Assembly (NCBI RefSeq): GCF_002898515.1
Contig: NZ_PPFX01000016.1
Coordinates: 1 to 64,000 of the forward strand
From: Geothermobacter hydrogeniphilus
Lineage (GTDB): Bacteria > Desulfobacterota > Desulfuromonadia > Desulfuromonadales > Geothermobacteraceae
Direction: 5' to 3'
Length of the DNA stretch: 64,000 nt
Shown here: piece by piece, positions 37,114 through 45,647 of the stretch
Position numbering within the stretch: position 1 is the stretch's first letter
Layout of the letters: each line of letters begins with the position of its first letter
Position numbers and translations under genes: made by a program
The notes under the pieces: model-generated
Seen by the model: the letters and a program-made list of their open reading frames with translations, nothing else
Told to the model about the DNA's origin: nothing
Database searches by the model: none

Positions 37114-39258
37114 ATGAAAACACGCACAAAACAATACAAGCAGCGCGTCGATGCGGCGCTGGCGACCCCGAAACTGCAACAGGCGCTGCACCAGTTCGGC
37201 GATGCCTACCTGCTGGCACGGGAAAAGGCCTTCGAGGGTTTTGATTTCGAACAGTTGCGCGCGGATGTGGCGCAGATGAAGGATTGTGTTCTGGTTGATC
37301 GGCAGCAGCTGCAGGAGCAGTTCATCGCCAACGCCGAAGCCGCCGGGGCAAGGGTTTTCCTGGCGAAGACCGCCGAGGATGCCAACCGCTACATCGCCGA
37401 TTTGGTTCGCGAGCGGGGCGTCAGGCTGGTGGTGAAGAGCAAGAGCATGGCCAGCGAGGAGATTCACCTCAACCGGGCGATCGAAAAGACCGGGGCGAAG
37501 GCGCTTGAGACCGATCTCGGCGAGTGGATCATCCAGCTCGCCGGACAGCGGCCGAGCCACATGGTGATGCCGGCGATTCACATGTTCAAGGAAGAGGTGG
37601 CTGAGCTGTTCAGCAAACAGACCGGCCGCGAGGAACCGGCCGAGATCGAACACCTGGTCCAGGTCGCCCGCGAGCAGCTGCGTCAGGGCTATCTTGAAGC
37701 CGACATGGGTATCTCCGGGGCCAACCTGGCGATCGCCGAAACCGGAGGTATCGCCCTGGTGACCAACGAGGGCAATGCCCGGCTGGCCACCACCCTGCCG
37801 AAGATTCATGTCGCCCTGGTCGGTATCGAGAAACTGGTGCCGACCCTGGAAGATGCCGCCAGGGTGCTGCAGGTGCTGCCGCGCAACGCCACCGGTCAGC
37901 AGCTCACCTCCTATGTCAGCTGGATCCGCGGCGCGGTGCCCTGCGACGGGAAGGCGAAGGAGCTGCACATCGTCCTGCTCGACAACGGCCGCGGCGCCCT
38001 GGCCGAATCGGACAAATGCCGGGACGCCCTGCGCTGTATCAAGTGTGGCGCCTGCGCCAATGTCTGCCCGGTCTACCAGAGCGTCGGCGGGCATGTCTTC
38101 GGCCATATCTACATCGGCGCCATCGGCATTATCCTCACCGCCTTTTATCACGGCCTCGACAAGGCCGCCGAACTGGTGCGGGCCTGCATCGGCTGCCGTG
38201 CCTGCGTCAGCGTCTGTCCGTCGCGGATCGATCTTGAGGGGATCATCCTCCACCTGCGCGAAACCCTCGGCGACGAGGAGGGTGTCGGCGCAGCCAAGTC
38301 GCTGGTGTTCCGCAAGGTGCTGCGCAACCGGGCGCTGTTTCATACCCTGCTGCGCACCGCCGCCAAGCTGCAGAAGCCGGTCACCAGGGGCGAGCGCACC
38401 ATCCGCCACCTGCCGCTGTTCTTCAATTCTCTGACCGAATGGCGCAGTCTTCCCGCCATCGCCGACAAGCCGCTGCGTGATACTTTCGCCGCTATTCCGC
38501 AACAGATCGGGAAGCCGCAATACACCGTTGCCTTCTTTGCCGGCTGCCTGAACGACTTCGTCTACCCGGAGATGGGCGAGTCCCTGGTCAAGGTCCTCAA
38601 CCGCCTCGGGGTGCGGGTCACTTTTCCGAAAAAGCAGAACTGTTGCGGCGTTCCGGCCCTCTATTCCGGCGACCGGGAGACCGCCACCGAGCTGGCGCGG
38701 CAGAATGTCGAGGCGCTGCTCGCGGGCTCCCCCGATTTCATCGTCACCACCTGCCCGACCTGTACCATGGCCCTGCAGCGTGATTTCGTCGATCAGCTCA
38801 AGGATAACCCGGCCTGGGCGGCCCGCGCCGAGGAACTGTCGGCGAAGACCATCGATGTCGCCCGCCTGATCCACCAGTACCTCGACGCCGGAGATGTGCT
38901 GGGCGAGGTGGCCGAGAAGGTCACCTACCACGATTCCTGCCACCTCAAGCGCGGCGCCGGGGTCTGGCAGGAACCGCGCGCACTGCTCGAACAGAGTGGC
39001 CGGGAACTGGTCGAGATGGCCCATGCAGATCGCTGCTGCGGCTTCGGCGGCAGCTATTCCTTCTCCAGTCACCCGGAGATCGCCCGCAGGATTCTCGACG
39101 ACAAGCTGCATGATATCGAACAGTCCGGCGCGACCTGCGTCGCCATGGATTGTCCCGGATGCCTGCTGCAGATCGCCGGCGGTCTCGACAACCGGCGCTC
39201 GAAGGTGCGCGCGCGTCACACCATTGAACTGCTGGCGGAATCGGTGGGTAAGGGGTAA
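37114..39258 (+). CDS. lutB: Fused LutB-LutA-type L-lactate oxidation iron-sulfur protein
   Basis: 714 residues. The LUD domain (about 60-290) is followed by two 4Fe-4S motifs, CIKCGACANVCP (308-319) and CIGCRACVSVCP (about 358-369). A LutA/GlcF-like tail has two CCG domains: FAGCLNDFVYPE and NCCGVPAL near 510, then HDSCHLKRGAG and RCCGFGGSYSF near 641. In most LutABC systems LutA and LutB are separate; here they are one chain. With LutC it should oxidise L-lactate to pyruvate and deliver electrons to the quinone pool. Confidence 0.9.
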   Translation: MKTRTKQYKQRVDAALATPKLQQALHQFGDAYLLAREKAFEGFDFEQLRADVAQMKDCVLVDRQQLQEQFIANAEAAGARVFLAKTAEDANRYIADLVRERGVRLVVKSKSMASEEIHLNRAIEKTGAKALETDLGEWIIQLAGQRPSHMVMPAIHMFKEEVAELFSKQTGREEPAEIEHLVQVAREQLRQGYLEADMGISGANLAIAETGGIALVTNEGNARLATTLPKIHVALVGIEKLVPTLEDAARVLQVLPRNATGQQLTSYVSWIRGAVPCDGKAKELHIVLLDNGRGALAESDKCRDALRCIKCGACANVCPVYQSVGGHVFGHIYIGAIGIILTAFYHGLDKAAELVRACIGCRACVSVCPSRIDLEGIILHLRETLGDEEGVGAAKSLVFRKVLRNRALFHTLLRTAAKLQKPVTRGERTIRHLPLFFNSLTEWRSLPAIADKPLRDTFAAIPQQIGKPQYTVAFFAGCLNDFVYPEMGESLVKVLNRLGVRVTFPKKQNCCGVPALYSGDRETATELARQNVEALLAGSPDFIVTTCPTCTMALQRDFVDQLKDNPAWAARAEELSAKTIDVARLIHQYLDAGDVLGEVAEKVTYHDSCHLKRGAGVWQEPRALLEQSGRELVEMAHADRCCGFGGSYSFSSHPEIARRILDDKLHDIEQSGATCVAMDCPGCLLQIAGGLDNRRSKVRARHTIELLAESVGKG

Positions 39259-39302
39259 GATGGGGGACGTCTGACATTCTTCTCTCCAGCCCCGGAAGCC
39301 CC

Positions 39303-40415
39303 ATGACGTTTTCTTCCACCGCCATCAGTTCCCATCCCGCCTTCATCTCCCGGCAGCAACTTCGACAGATGCTGGGATGTATGCGTGCCCTTTATCGGTT
39401 GCAGGCCTGCCCGGCATATCGCCGCGAGGTCGAGGCCGAACTGCCGGCATCGGCTCGCTTCGATCCCGGGCACGACGCGGTGATGATGGGTTACGATTTT
39501 CACCTGAGCGATGATGGCCCGCGACTGATCGAAGTCAACACCAATGCCGGCGGTGCCATGTATGCCTATTTCGCCGCCCATCCGGAACAGATCGGCAAAT
39601 GCCCGCCGCCGGGGCCGTTCCCGCGCCGACTGCTGGAAACCTTCTGGCGGGACTGGCGGGCCTTCAGCGGTGGGCAGTCGCCACGGCCCCGACGGCTGGT
39701 GATTCTGGATGAGAAGCCCGAAGAGCAGCATCTCTATCCCGAGATGGTCTGTTGCCGCAGCCTTTTCATCCAGGCCGGACTCAGGTGTGACATTGCTGAT
39801 CCGGAGGAACTGGAGGCTTCCGCGGAGGGGGTGTTCCTGGCCGGAGAGCGGGTCGATTTCATCTACAACCGGCACTGCGATTTTTATCTTGAGAGCGATG
39901 CCATGGCCGGACTGCGCCGGGCCTATCTGGCCGGGAGAATCTGCCTGTCGCCCCATCCGCGTGCCTACGGACTGCTGGCCGACAAGCGGCGCATGGTACT
40001 CTGGTCCGATCCGGAGCGCCTGGCCGGGTATGGCCTGCGCCCGGAAGAGCGTGAATTGATTCAGCACTGCCTGCCGATGAGCCGCCTGCTGGCGGATCTC
40101 GATCCCGAGAGCGCCTGGCGTGACCGTAAGAAAATGATTTTCAAGCCGGTCGGGCGTTATGGCGGCAAGGGGGTGCTCAGCGGCCGATCCATCACCCGCA
40201 AGCGTTTTGCCATCCTGCCGCCGGCGGAAACCCTGGTGCAGGCCGAGGTGCCGCCGTCGATGACCGGCGGAGGAGATGAGCGGTTCAAGACCGATTACCG
40301 GGTCTTCGCCTACCGGGACCGGGCGATCGGCATCGCCGCCCGGCTCTACCGGGGGCAGGTGACTAATCTGCAGACGCCCGGCGGCGGCTTTGCCCGGGTC
40401 GAACTGGCGGATTGA
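39303..40415 (+). CDS. ATP-grasp-like protein of unknown substrate
   Basis: 370 residues. Segments that suggest the ATP-grasp fold are LIEVNTNAGGAMYAYF (metal-binding Asn/Glu-like), MIFKPVGRYGGKGVLSG (glycine-rich nucleotide loop with Lys) and KTDYRVFAYRDRAIGIAARLYRGQVTNLQTPGGGFA (recognisable in its core TDYRVF). The order of these elements is unlike glutathione synthetase, so it may be permuted. It overlaps or abuts the next gene by a few bases, which argues for a joint function. I do not recognise a characterised family. Confidence 0.6.
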   Translation: MTFSSTAISSHPAFISRQQLRQMLGCMRALYRLQACPAYRREVEAELPASARFDPGHDAVMMGYDFHLSDDGPRLIEVNTNAGGAMYAYFAAHPEQIGKCPPPGPFPRRLLETFWRDWRAFSGGQSPRPRRLVILDEKPEEQHLYPEMVCCRSLFIQAGLRCDIADPEELEASAEGVFLAGERVDFIYNRHCDFYLESDAMAGLRRAYLAGRICLSPHPRAYGLLADKRRMVLWSDPERLAGYGLRPEERELIQHCLPMSRLLADLDPESAWRDRKKMIFKPVGRYGGKGVLSGRSITRKRFAILPPAETLVQAEVPPSMTGGGDERFKTDYRVFAYRDRAIGIAARLYRGQVTNLQTPGGGFARVELAD

Positions 40416-40420
40416 GCCGG

Positions 40421-40894
40421 ATGGCCCTGCTGGCCGTTGATCTCGGTCTGCGCACCGGGTTGGCCTGTTATGGCCGTGAAGGACGGTTGCTCTGGTACCG
40501 TTCCAGTAACTTCGGTCGGCCGGGACGATTGCGGCGGGCTATCCCCGGTATTGTTGCCGGGATCCCGAACCTCTCTCATCTGGTCATGGAGGGGGGCGGC
40601 CCCCTGGCCGAGATCTGGCGCCGGGAAGCCGAACGTCAGCGGCTGGAGATTCTGCAGTTCAGTGCCGAGCAATGGCGCCGGGACCTGCTGCTGCCGCGTC
40701 AGCAGCGCAGCGGCGTCGACGCCAAACGTCATGCCGACGAACTGGCTCGGCAGGTAATCGCCTGGTCGGGTTTGAAGCGTCCGACCTCGCTGCGGCATGA
40801 TGCCGCCGAAGCGATCCTGGCCGGCCTGTATGCCGTCCGGCGGCTTGCCTGGATTCCCGACGCAACCGCGTTGCCGGACGCGTCGCGAGGTTGA
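40421..40894 (+). CDS. RNase H-fold (RuvC-like) protein
   Basis: 157 residues. ALLAVDLGLRTGLACYG gives the first acidic strand, LVMEGGGPLAEIW a second acid, and RHDAAEAILAGLYAVR the C-terminal acid. This D...E...H-D pattern is shared with RuvC-like resolvases and related nucleases. The nearest functional match cannot be named. ATG at 40421 lies five bases after the previous stop; a TTG at 40412 would overlap it. Confidence 0.6.
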   Translation: MALLAVDLGLRTGLACYGREGRLLWYRSSNFGRPGRLRRAIPGIVAGIPNLSHLVMEGGGPLAEIWRREAERQRLEILQFSAEQWRRDLLLPRQQRSGVDAKRHADELARQVIAWSGLKRPTSLRHDAAEAILAGLYAVRRLAWIPDATALPDASRG

Positions 40895-40895
40895 T

Positions 40896-42737
40896 ATGTG
40901 TCGTCTCTGCTGTCTGCTGCTGGCCCTGGGTTTATCGATCGCGGCCTGTCACGCTCCGCAGCCTCTGCAGCCGACGTCTGAATCGTCCTCCCCCGTTCAG
41001 GACGAACCGTCTGCCGCGCAAGTGATCCCTCCAGGGCAGGTGCCGCCGGACGAGCGACCACCCGTGGTGACGCCGGACATCTCCCTTGAGCCGCTCGAAA
41101 AAATTTCCCCGGTTGCGCCGTCAGCCCCGGTGTTTCCGGTTGCCGCCGAGGAGCCGTTTGGAGTCGTGGCCGCTGTTCATCCGTTGGCGGTGGCCGCCGG
41201 AATGCGGGTGTTGAGCGGCGGCGGAAACGCGGTGGACGCCGCCGTTGCCGCAGCGCTGACGTTGGGCGTGGTGGATGGCTATAATTCCGGGATCGGCGGC
41301 GGCTGCCTGATCCTGGTGCGGGCCTCCGGGGGCGAACTGCTGGCTATCGACGGACGTGAAACGGCGCCGCGGCTGGCCGATCGCGAGATGTTCCTGCACA
41401 CTGGCGAGGCCGACCCCGACCTTTCGCGCAACGGGCCGTTGGCGGTCGGCACGCCGGGAACCCTGGCCGCTTACCGGCTGTTGCTTGACAAGGCCGGAAC
41501 AAAAAAACTGTCCGACCTGATCAGGCCTGCCGCCGACCTGGCGGAGCAGGGTTTTCTGATCGATGGGCGCTACGCGGACCGCCTGCGGCGGGTCGCCGGA
41601 CGATTGAAACGTGACCCCGGCAGCGCGGCGATCTTCCTCGATCGCCGGGGGCGTCCCTGGCCGGCCGGGCATCGTCTGCGCCAGCCCGATCTCGCCGCCA
41701 GTTATCGCAGCATCGCCCGCGAGGGAATTGCCTGGTTCTACCGCGGCGCCTATGCGCGCTCTCTTGATCGCTGGATGCGCGCTCACGGCGGAGTGCTGCG
41801 TTTCGCCGACCTGGCAGATTATCGCCCCGTTCACCGCCAGCCGATCCGCAGCGGTTACCGCGGACTGACCATCGTCGGTTTTCCGCCGCCTTCCTCGGGA
41901 GGAGTTCTCGTTGCCGAAATTCTCAATATCCTGCAGCATTTCCCCCTCGCCCGGTTGCCGGCAGGTCCCCGCCTGCATCTCGTTGCCGAGGCCGAAAAAC
42001 GGGCCTTCGCCGACCGCGCCTTCTGGCTCGGGGACGCTGATTTCGTTCCGGTTCCGCGGGGGCTGCTGGACAAAGGCTATGCCGCGGAACTGGCTGCCGG
42101 AATCGATACCGAGATGGCGACCCCGGTGCCGGTGGCCGGTACGCCACCACGGGCGGCGAGCGACCTGTTCGAACACCACACCACCCACATCGCCGCTGCC
42201 GACCGGGCCGGCAACTGGGTCGCCATCACCGCGACCCTCAATACCAGCTTCGGCGCCAAGGTTGTGGTTCCGGGCAGCGGCATCGTCCTCAACAATGAGA
42301 TGGATGACTTTGCCGTAGCACCGGGGGTGCCCAACAGTTTCGGCCTGGTCGGTGCCGAGGCCAACAGTGTCGCGTCCGGCAAACGACCGCTGTCGAGTAT
42401 GAGCCCAACCCTGGTTCTGCAGGGGAAAAAACCGATTCTGACCCTTGGTGCCGCCGGCGGACCGACCATCATCAGCCAGGTTGTCCAGGTGTTGATCAAC
42501 CGTTTTGATCTCGGGATGACCCTTCCCGCTGCGGTTGCGGCGCCTCGCATTCATCACCAGTGGCGTCCCGACCGGCTGCGGGTTGAGCGGCGGCTGTCTC
42601 TGCCGGTGCGCAGAGTGCTGGAAAAAGCTGGTCACCGGCTGCAGACGCGTGGCACCATCGGCGTTACCCAGGCGGTCGGCCGCGATCGGGAAGGTCACCT
42701 GCGGGCGGTGATCGACCCGCGGCTGCAGGCGGAGTGA
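40896..42737 (+). CDS. ggt: Gamma-glutamyltranspeptidase (lipoprotein)
   Basis: 613 residues. The N-terminus is a lipoprotein signal (LLLALGLSIAAC, Cys at about 19), followed by a Pro/Glu-rich linker to about residue 95. The Ntn-hydrolase has LSGGGNAVDAAVAAALTLGV and NSGIGGGCLILVR, the self-processing catalytic Thr in EHHTTHIAAADRAGN, then GIVLNNEMDDF and KRPLSSMSPTLVL. It is processed into two subunits and cleaves gamma-glutamyl bonds such as in glutathione, outside the inner membrane. The start at 40896 immediately follows the RuvC-like stop. Confidence 0.92.
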   Translation: MCRLCCLLLALGLSIAACHAPQPLQPTSESSSPVQDEPSAAQVIPPGQVPPDERPPVVTPDISLEPLEKISPVAPSAPVFPVAAEEPFGVVAAVHPLAVAAGMRVLSGGGNAVDAAVAAALTLGVVDGYNSGIGGGCLILVRASGGELLAIDGRETAPRLADREMFLHTGEADPDLSRNGPLAVGTPGTLAAYRLLLDKAGTKKLSDLIRPAADLAEQGFLIDGRYADRLRRVAGRLKRDPGSAAIFLDRRGRPWPAGHRLRQPDLAASYRSIAREGIAWFYRGAYARSLDRWMRAHGGVLRFADLADYRPVHRQPIRSGYRGLTIVGFPPPSSGGVLVAEILNILQHFPLARLPAGPRLHLVAEAEKRAFADRAFWLGDADFVPVPRGLLDKGYAAELAAGIDTEMATPVPVAGTPPRAASDLFEHHTTHIAAADRAGNWVAITATLNTSFGAKVVVPGSGIVLNNEMDDFAVAPGVPNSFGLVGAEANSVASGKRPLSSMSPTLVLQGKKPILTLGAAGGPTIISQVVQVLINRFDLGMTLPAAVAAPRIHHQWRPDRLRVERRLSLPVRRVLEKAGHRLQTRGTIGVTQAVGRDREGHLRAVIDPRLQAE

Positions 42738-42815
42738 TGTCGATATTTTTCAGCGGCGTTCTCTTTTCTCTGCTACACTTCCCGTCAAACCCCACTCCTC
42801 CGCGATTCGTTGTTC

Positions 42816-44816
42816 ATGACGCTGAAAAGTAAGATCATTCTCCAGACCTCCCTGCTCTGCCTGATCCTCTGGATCGGTGCCTGCTACCTGTTCCTGGGGA
42901 CCTACCGTGTGCAGCAGAAACTGCGTTTTTTTACTTCGGCCGCCGATTACCTGATTGCGGTGGCCGATATCGACCTCGCTCTTTCCAGTGAGCAGCGGTT
43001 CCTCTGGTCGCGGCTGGCGGGAGGAGGGACGCTGCCCGGCAAGACCCTCGAACAGCGGCAGCAAAGAGTTATCGCCGCTTTCGAACGGACCCTGGCCGTG
43101 ATTGAACGCCAGCGCTCTCTCGGTGTCGTCGGCGAGGATGATGACCTCGCCCGGGTCAGGAGCCTGTTCGAGCTTTACAATCTCTGGCGGCAGCGCAGCC
43201 GTGATTTGCTGAAGGCTGATTCCCATGTCCGCCGTCTGACCGAAACGGCCCGCGTGCTGCTCGGGGATCAACTTTTTCCCGGCCTTGAGGAGGCCGCTGA
43301 AGACGGGGTCGGTGAAGTCCATGAGGCGTATGCCGATCTTGAAGAAACCCTCGGTTTTTTCCCTTGGATGCAGGCCGGGGCCCGGCAGCGCATTCGTGAC
43401 ATCAATGCCGATCTCGCCTTCGTCATTGACGGCAACCACGTCTATGCCCTGCTCAACCGCCAGTTTGCGGTCCTGCAGGCCTACCGCGTCAACGGCCAGA
43501 AAGAAGACCTGGTCCGTTTTCAGGAACTCTTTGCCTTGACGGAAGATGCTCTCAGCCGCTGGCAGGGGCAGTCGCTGGAGCGGCTGCGGTTGAATGTTGA
43601 TGATCGCGTGCGGTCCCTCGATCTGGACAAGGTGAAGGCTGTCGAAGAGGGTTACTCACTGCTGCGGGAACTGGTCGGCGAGGCCCTGCTGCCGATACCG
43701 GTCGAGAAGGCGGACGAGGCGCTCAAGAGCGTGGTTCACCGGATCGAGGGACTGATTCAGGGAAGCCTGCGACCGACGGTAATGGCATCCCTCAAGAGCG
43801 GGGTCGAGAGTATCCATCAGACATCAACCATCACCAACCAGGTGGGGGCGGCCGCCTTTGCCGTTCTGTTGCTGCTCATTATCGTGCAGTCGCTTCGCTG
43901 GGTTCGTGACCTGCTGCGTTCTCTCGATCGGCTGCGGGTCGGTATCGCGGCCTTCCAGTCCGGGGACCTGGACCATCGGGTCGAGGTCGTCGGACGGGAC
44001 GAATTTACCGACCTGGCCCGATCGCTCAACCTGATGGCTGAACAACTGCAGTCCAGCCGCCAGGAAATCGGCGACCTGAATGTCTCCCTGGAACGCAAGG
44101 TCGGGGAGCGGACACGGCTGCTTGAAGAGGTCAACCGTGAGTTGAAGGCTTTCAACTACATGGTCTCCCACGACCTGCGCAACCCCCTCTCGGCGGTTCT
44201 CGGCCTCAGCCAGGTGCTGCTGGAAAAGGCGCGGCGGAACCGGGATGAAGATCAGGTGCCTCTGCGGCACGTGGTCGAGGGAGCCGAGCGGATCGACAGG
44301 ACCATCGATGCCCTGCTCAACCTGTCGCAGTTCGGCTGTCGGCCCTTGCGTTACGATGCGGTCGATCTCGCCCTGCTGGCGGGGAAGGTCAGGGAGGAAC
44401 TGCAACTGATTCATGGCGGGTTCATGCTGGATTGCCCCTGTCCGGGGGGGCTGACGGTCGCCGCTGATCCTGACCTGATGCGGCTGGTGATGGAAAACCT
44501 GATACAGAATGCCCTCAAGTATGCCGTTGCCGATCGTGAGTTGCGTATCGAGGTCGGCAGGACCGATACCGAAAAAGGAACGGTTTTCTATGTCAGGGAC
44601 AACGGCCGGGGGTTTGATCCGTCCGCTGCCGACGACATGTTCGCGCCTTTCAGCCGCCTGCACGAGGAGTCGGGGATTGAAGGTAAAGGGATCGGGCTGG
44701 CGATCGTGCAGCGCATCATTCGTCGCCATGGCGGTGATGTCTGGGCTGAAGCGACGCCGGGGGAAGGCGCCTGTTTCTACTTCACCATCGGTTTGCCGCA
44801 GACAGGAGAGTCCTGA
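42816..44816 (+). CDS. Membrane sensor histidine kinase
   Basis: 666 residues. TM1 lies at about 8-30, followed by a long, largely helical periplasmic domain of roughly 310 residues. TM2 at about 343-365 (AAAFAVLLLLIIVQSLRWV) leads to a HAMP domain (365-415), a coiled coil, the phosphoacceptor His451 in NYMVSHDLRNPLSAVLG and the HATPase core (NLIQNALKYA, DNGRGFDP, GKGIGLAIVQRI). The signal is unknown. No response regulator follows on the same strand; the gene overlaps the next (class II aldolase) by one base. Confidence 0.88.
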   Translation: MTLKSKIILQTSLLCLILWIGACYLFLGTYRVQQKLRFFTSAADYLIAVADIDLALSSEQRFLWSRLAGGGTLPGKTLEQRQQRVIAAFERTLAVIERQRSLGVVGEDDDLARVRSLFELYNLWRQRSRDLLKADSHVRRLTETARVLLGDQLFPGLEEAAEDGVGEVHEAYADLEETLGFFPWMQAGARQRIRDINADLAFVIDGNHVYALLNRQFAVLQAYRVNGQKEDLVRFQELFALTEDALSRWQGQSLERLRLNVDDRVRSLDLDKVKAVEEGYSLLRELVGEALLPIPVEKADEALKSVVHRIEGLIQGSLRPTVMASLKSGVESIHQTSTITNQVGAAAFAVLLLLIIVQSLRWVRDLLRSLDRLRVGIAAFQSGDLDHRVEVVGRDEFTDLARSLNLMAEQLQSSRQEIGDLNVSLERKVGERTRLLEEVNRELKAFNYMVSHDLRNPLSAVLGLSQVLLEKARRNRDEDQVPLRHVVEGAERIDRTIDALLNLSQFGCRPLRYDAVDLALLAGKVREELQLIHGGFMLDCPCPGGLTVAADPDLMRLVMENLIQNALKYAVADRELRIEVGRTDTEKGTVFYVRDNGRGFDPSAADDMFAPFSRLHEESGIEGKGIGLAIVQRIIRRHGGDVWAEATPGEGACFYFTIGLPQTGES

Positions 44817-45469
44817 TGAGTGATCCTCGTGAAGGAGTCATCAAGTTTGAGCTCGATTACCGGCAGGGACCGGCCCCGGCACGGGAGCTGGTGACCGGCC
44901 TCAATGCCTGGCGGCAGATTCTTTGTCGGCTCGGTCTGCTTGGGCAGGATCCCGACCGCTACCAGGGGCTGGGTTTCGGCAATGTCAGTTGCCGGGTCGG
45001 CGCCTTTGCCGGTGAGGCCCGCCGGCGCCGGTTCATCATCAGCGGCAGCCAGACCGGCATGCTCGAACAGCTGACCCCGGAGCATTTCGTCCTGGTGGAC
45101 GAGTGCTGTCCAGAGACCAACCACATCAGCGCCCGCGGGCCGATCAGGCCCTCCTCGGAATCCTTGACCCACGGCGCCCTCTACGCCGCCGACAATCAGC
45201 TGCGGGCGGTGCTGCACGCCCATTCCCCGGAAATCTGGCAGGCGGCCGTGACTCTCGGTCTGCCGGTCACCGATCATCGCATTGCCTACGGCACCCCGCA
45301 GATGGCGGCCGAGATGCAGCGTCTCTATGCCGATCCGGCGGTCCGCGATGGCGGTCTGATCGTCATGGGCGGCCATGAGGATGGAGTGGTCAGTTTCGGT
45401 CCGGGTCTGGATGTTGCCGGCCAGGTGATGGTCCGGACCCTGGCGCGGGCCCTGGCGGTGATCCGCTAG
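44816..45469 (+). CDS. Class II aldolase/adducin family protein
   Basis: 217 residues. The family metal site appears in AVLHAHSPEIW, with a third His later (VMGGHEDGVVSFG). Also present are GLGFGNVSCR (phosphate/substrate loop) and RPSSESLTHGALY. Members include fuculose-phosphate aldolase, ribulose-phosphate epimerases and methylthioribulose dehydratase. No motif decides between them. It shares the TGATG stop/start with the histidine kinase gene, an unusual pairing of a sensor with a small metal-dependent lyase. Confidence 0.8.
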   Translation: MSDPREGVIKFELDYRQGPAPARELVTGLNAWRQILCRLGLLGQDPDRYQGLGFGNVSCRVGAFAGEARRRRFIISGSQTGMLEQLTPEHFVLVDECCPETNHISARGPIRPSSESLTHGALYAADNQLRAVLHAHSPEIWQAAVTLGLPVTDHRIAYGTPQMAAEMQRLYADPAVRDGGLIVMGGHEDGVVSFGPGLDVAGQVMVRTLARALAVIR

Positions 45470-45589
45470 CAGGCTGAAGAAAAACGCCCATCTGCGGCGT
45501 TGTCCTTCCCCGCGTCAACGACGTACCTTCCGGTACGCCTTATTCCGCGGGGGTACGGACGCCTTGCATCTGGACATTTTTGCTCAGCC
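45470..45589. repeat. Degenerate palindromic repeat between convergent genes (family E copy 1)
   Basis: The left arm contains GGCTGAAGAAAAACGCCCAT and CTGCGGCGTTG. The right arm contains GACGCCTTGCATCTGGACAT and TTTTTGCTCAGCC. The central stem is GTACCTTCCGGTAC. It ends the class II aldolase transcript opposite the response regulator and is related to 53111-53230. Confidence 0.6.
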
Positions 45590-45647
45590 CGGGGAAAGTG
45601 TCTTTTTCAACACCCTGCCAGGCAGGGACGGGAGTCTGGAACGTCTT

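Noticed and set aside
37093-39219. A very long open frame on the minus strand opposite the lutB-lutA fusion
   Set aside because: It is a codon-bias shadow of a GC-rich gene: it lacks any recognisable motif, while the + strand frame has Fe-S and LUD signatures throughout.
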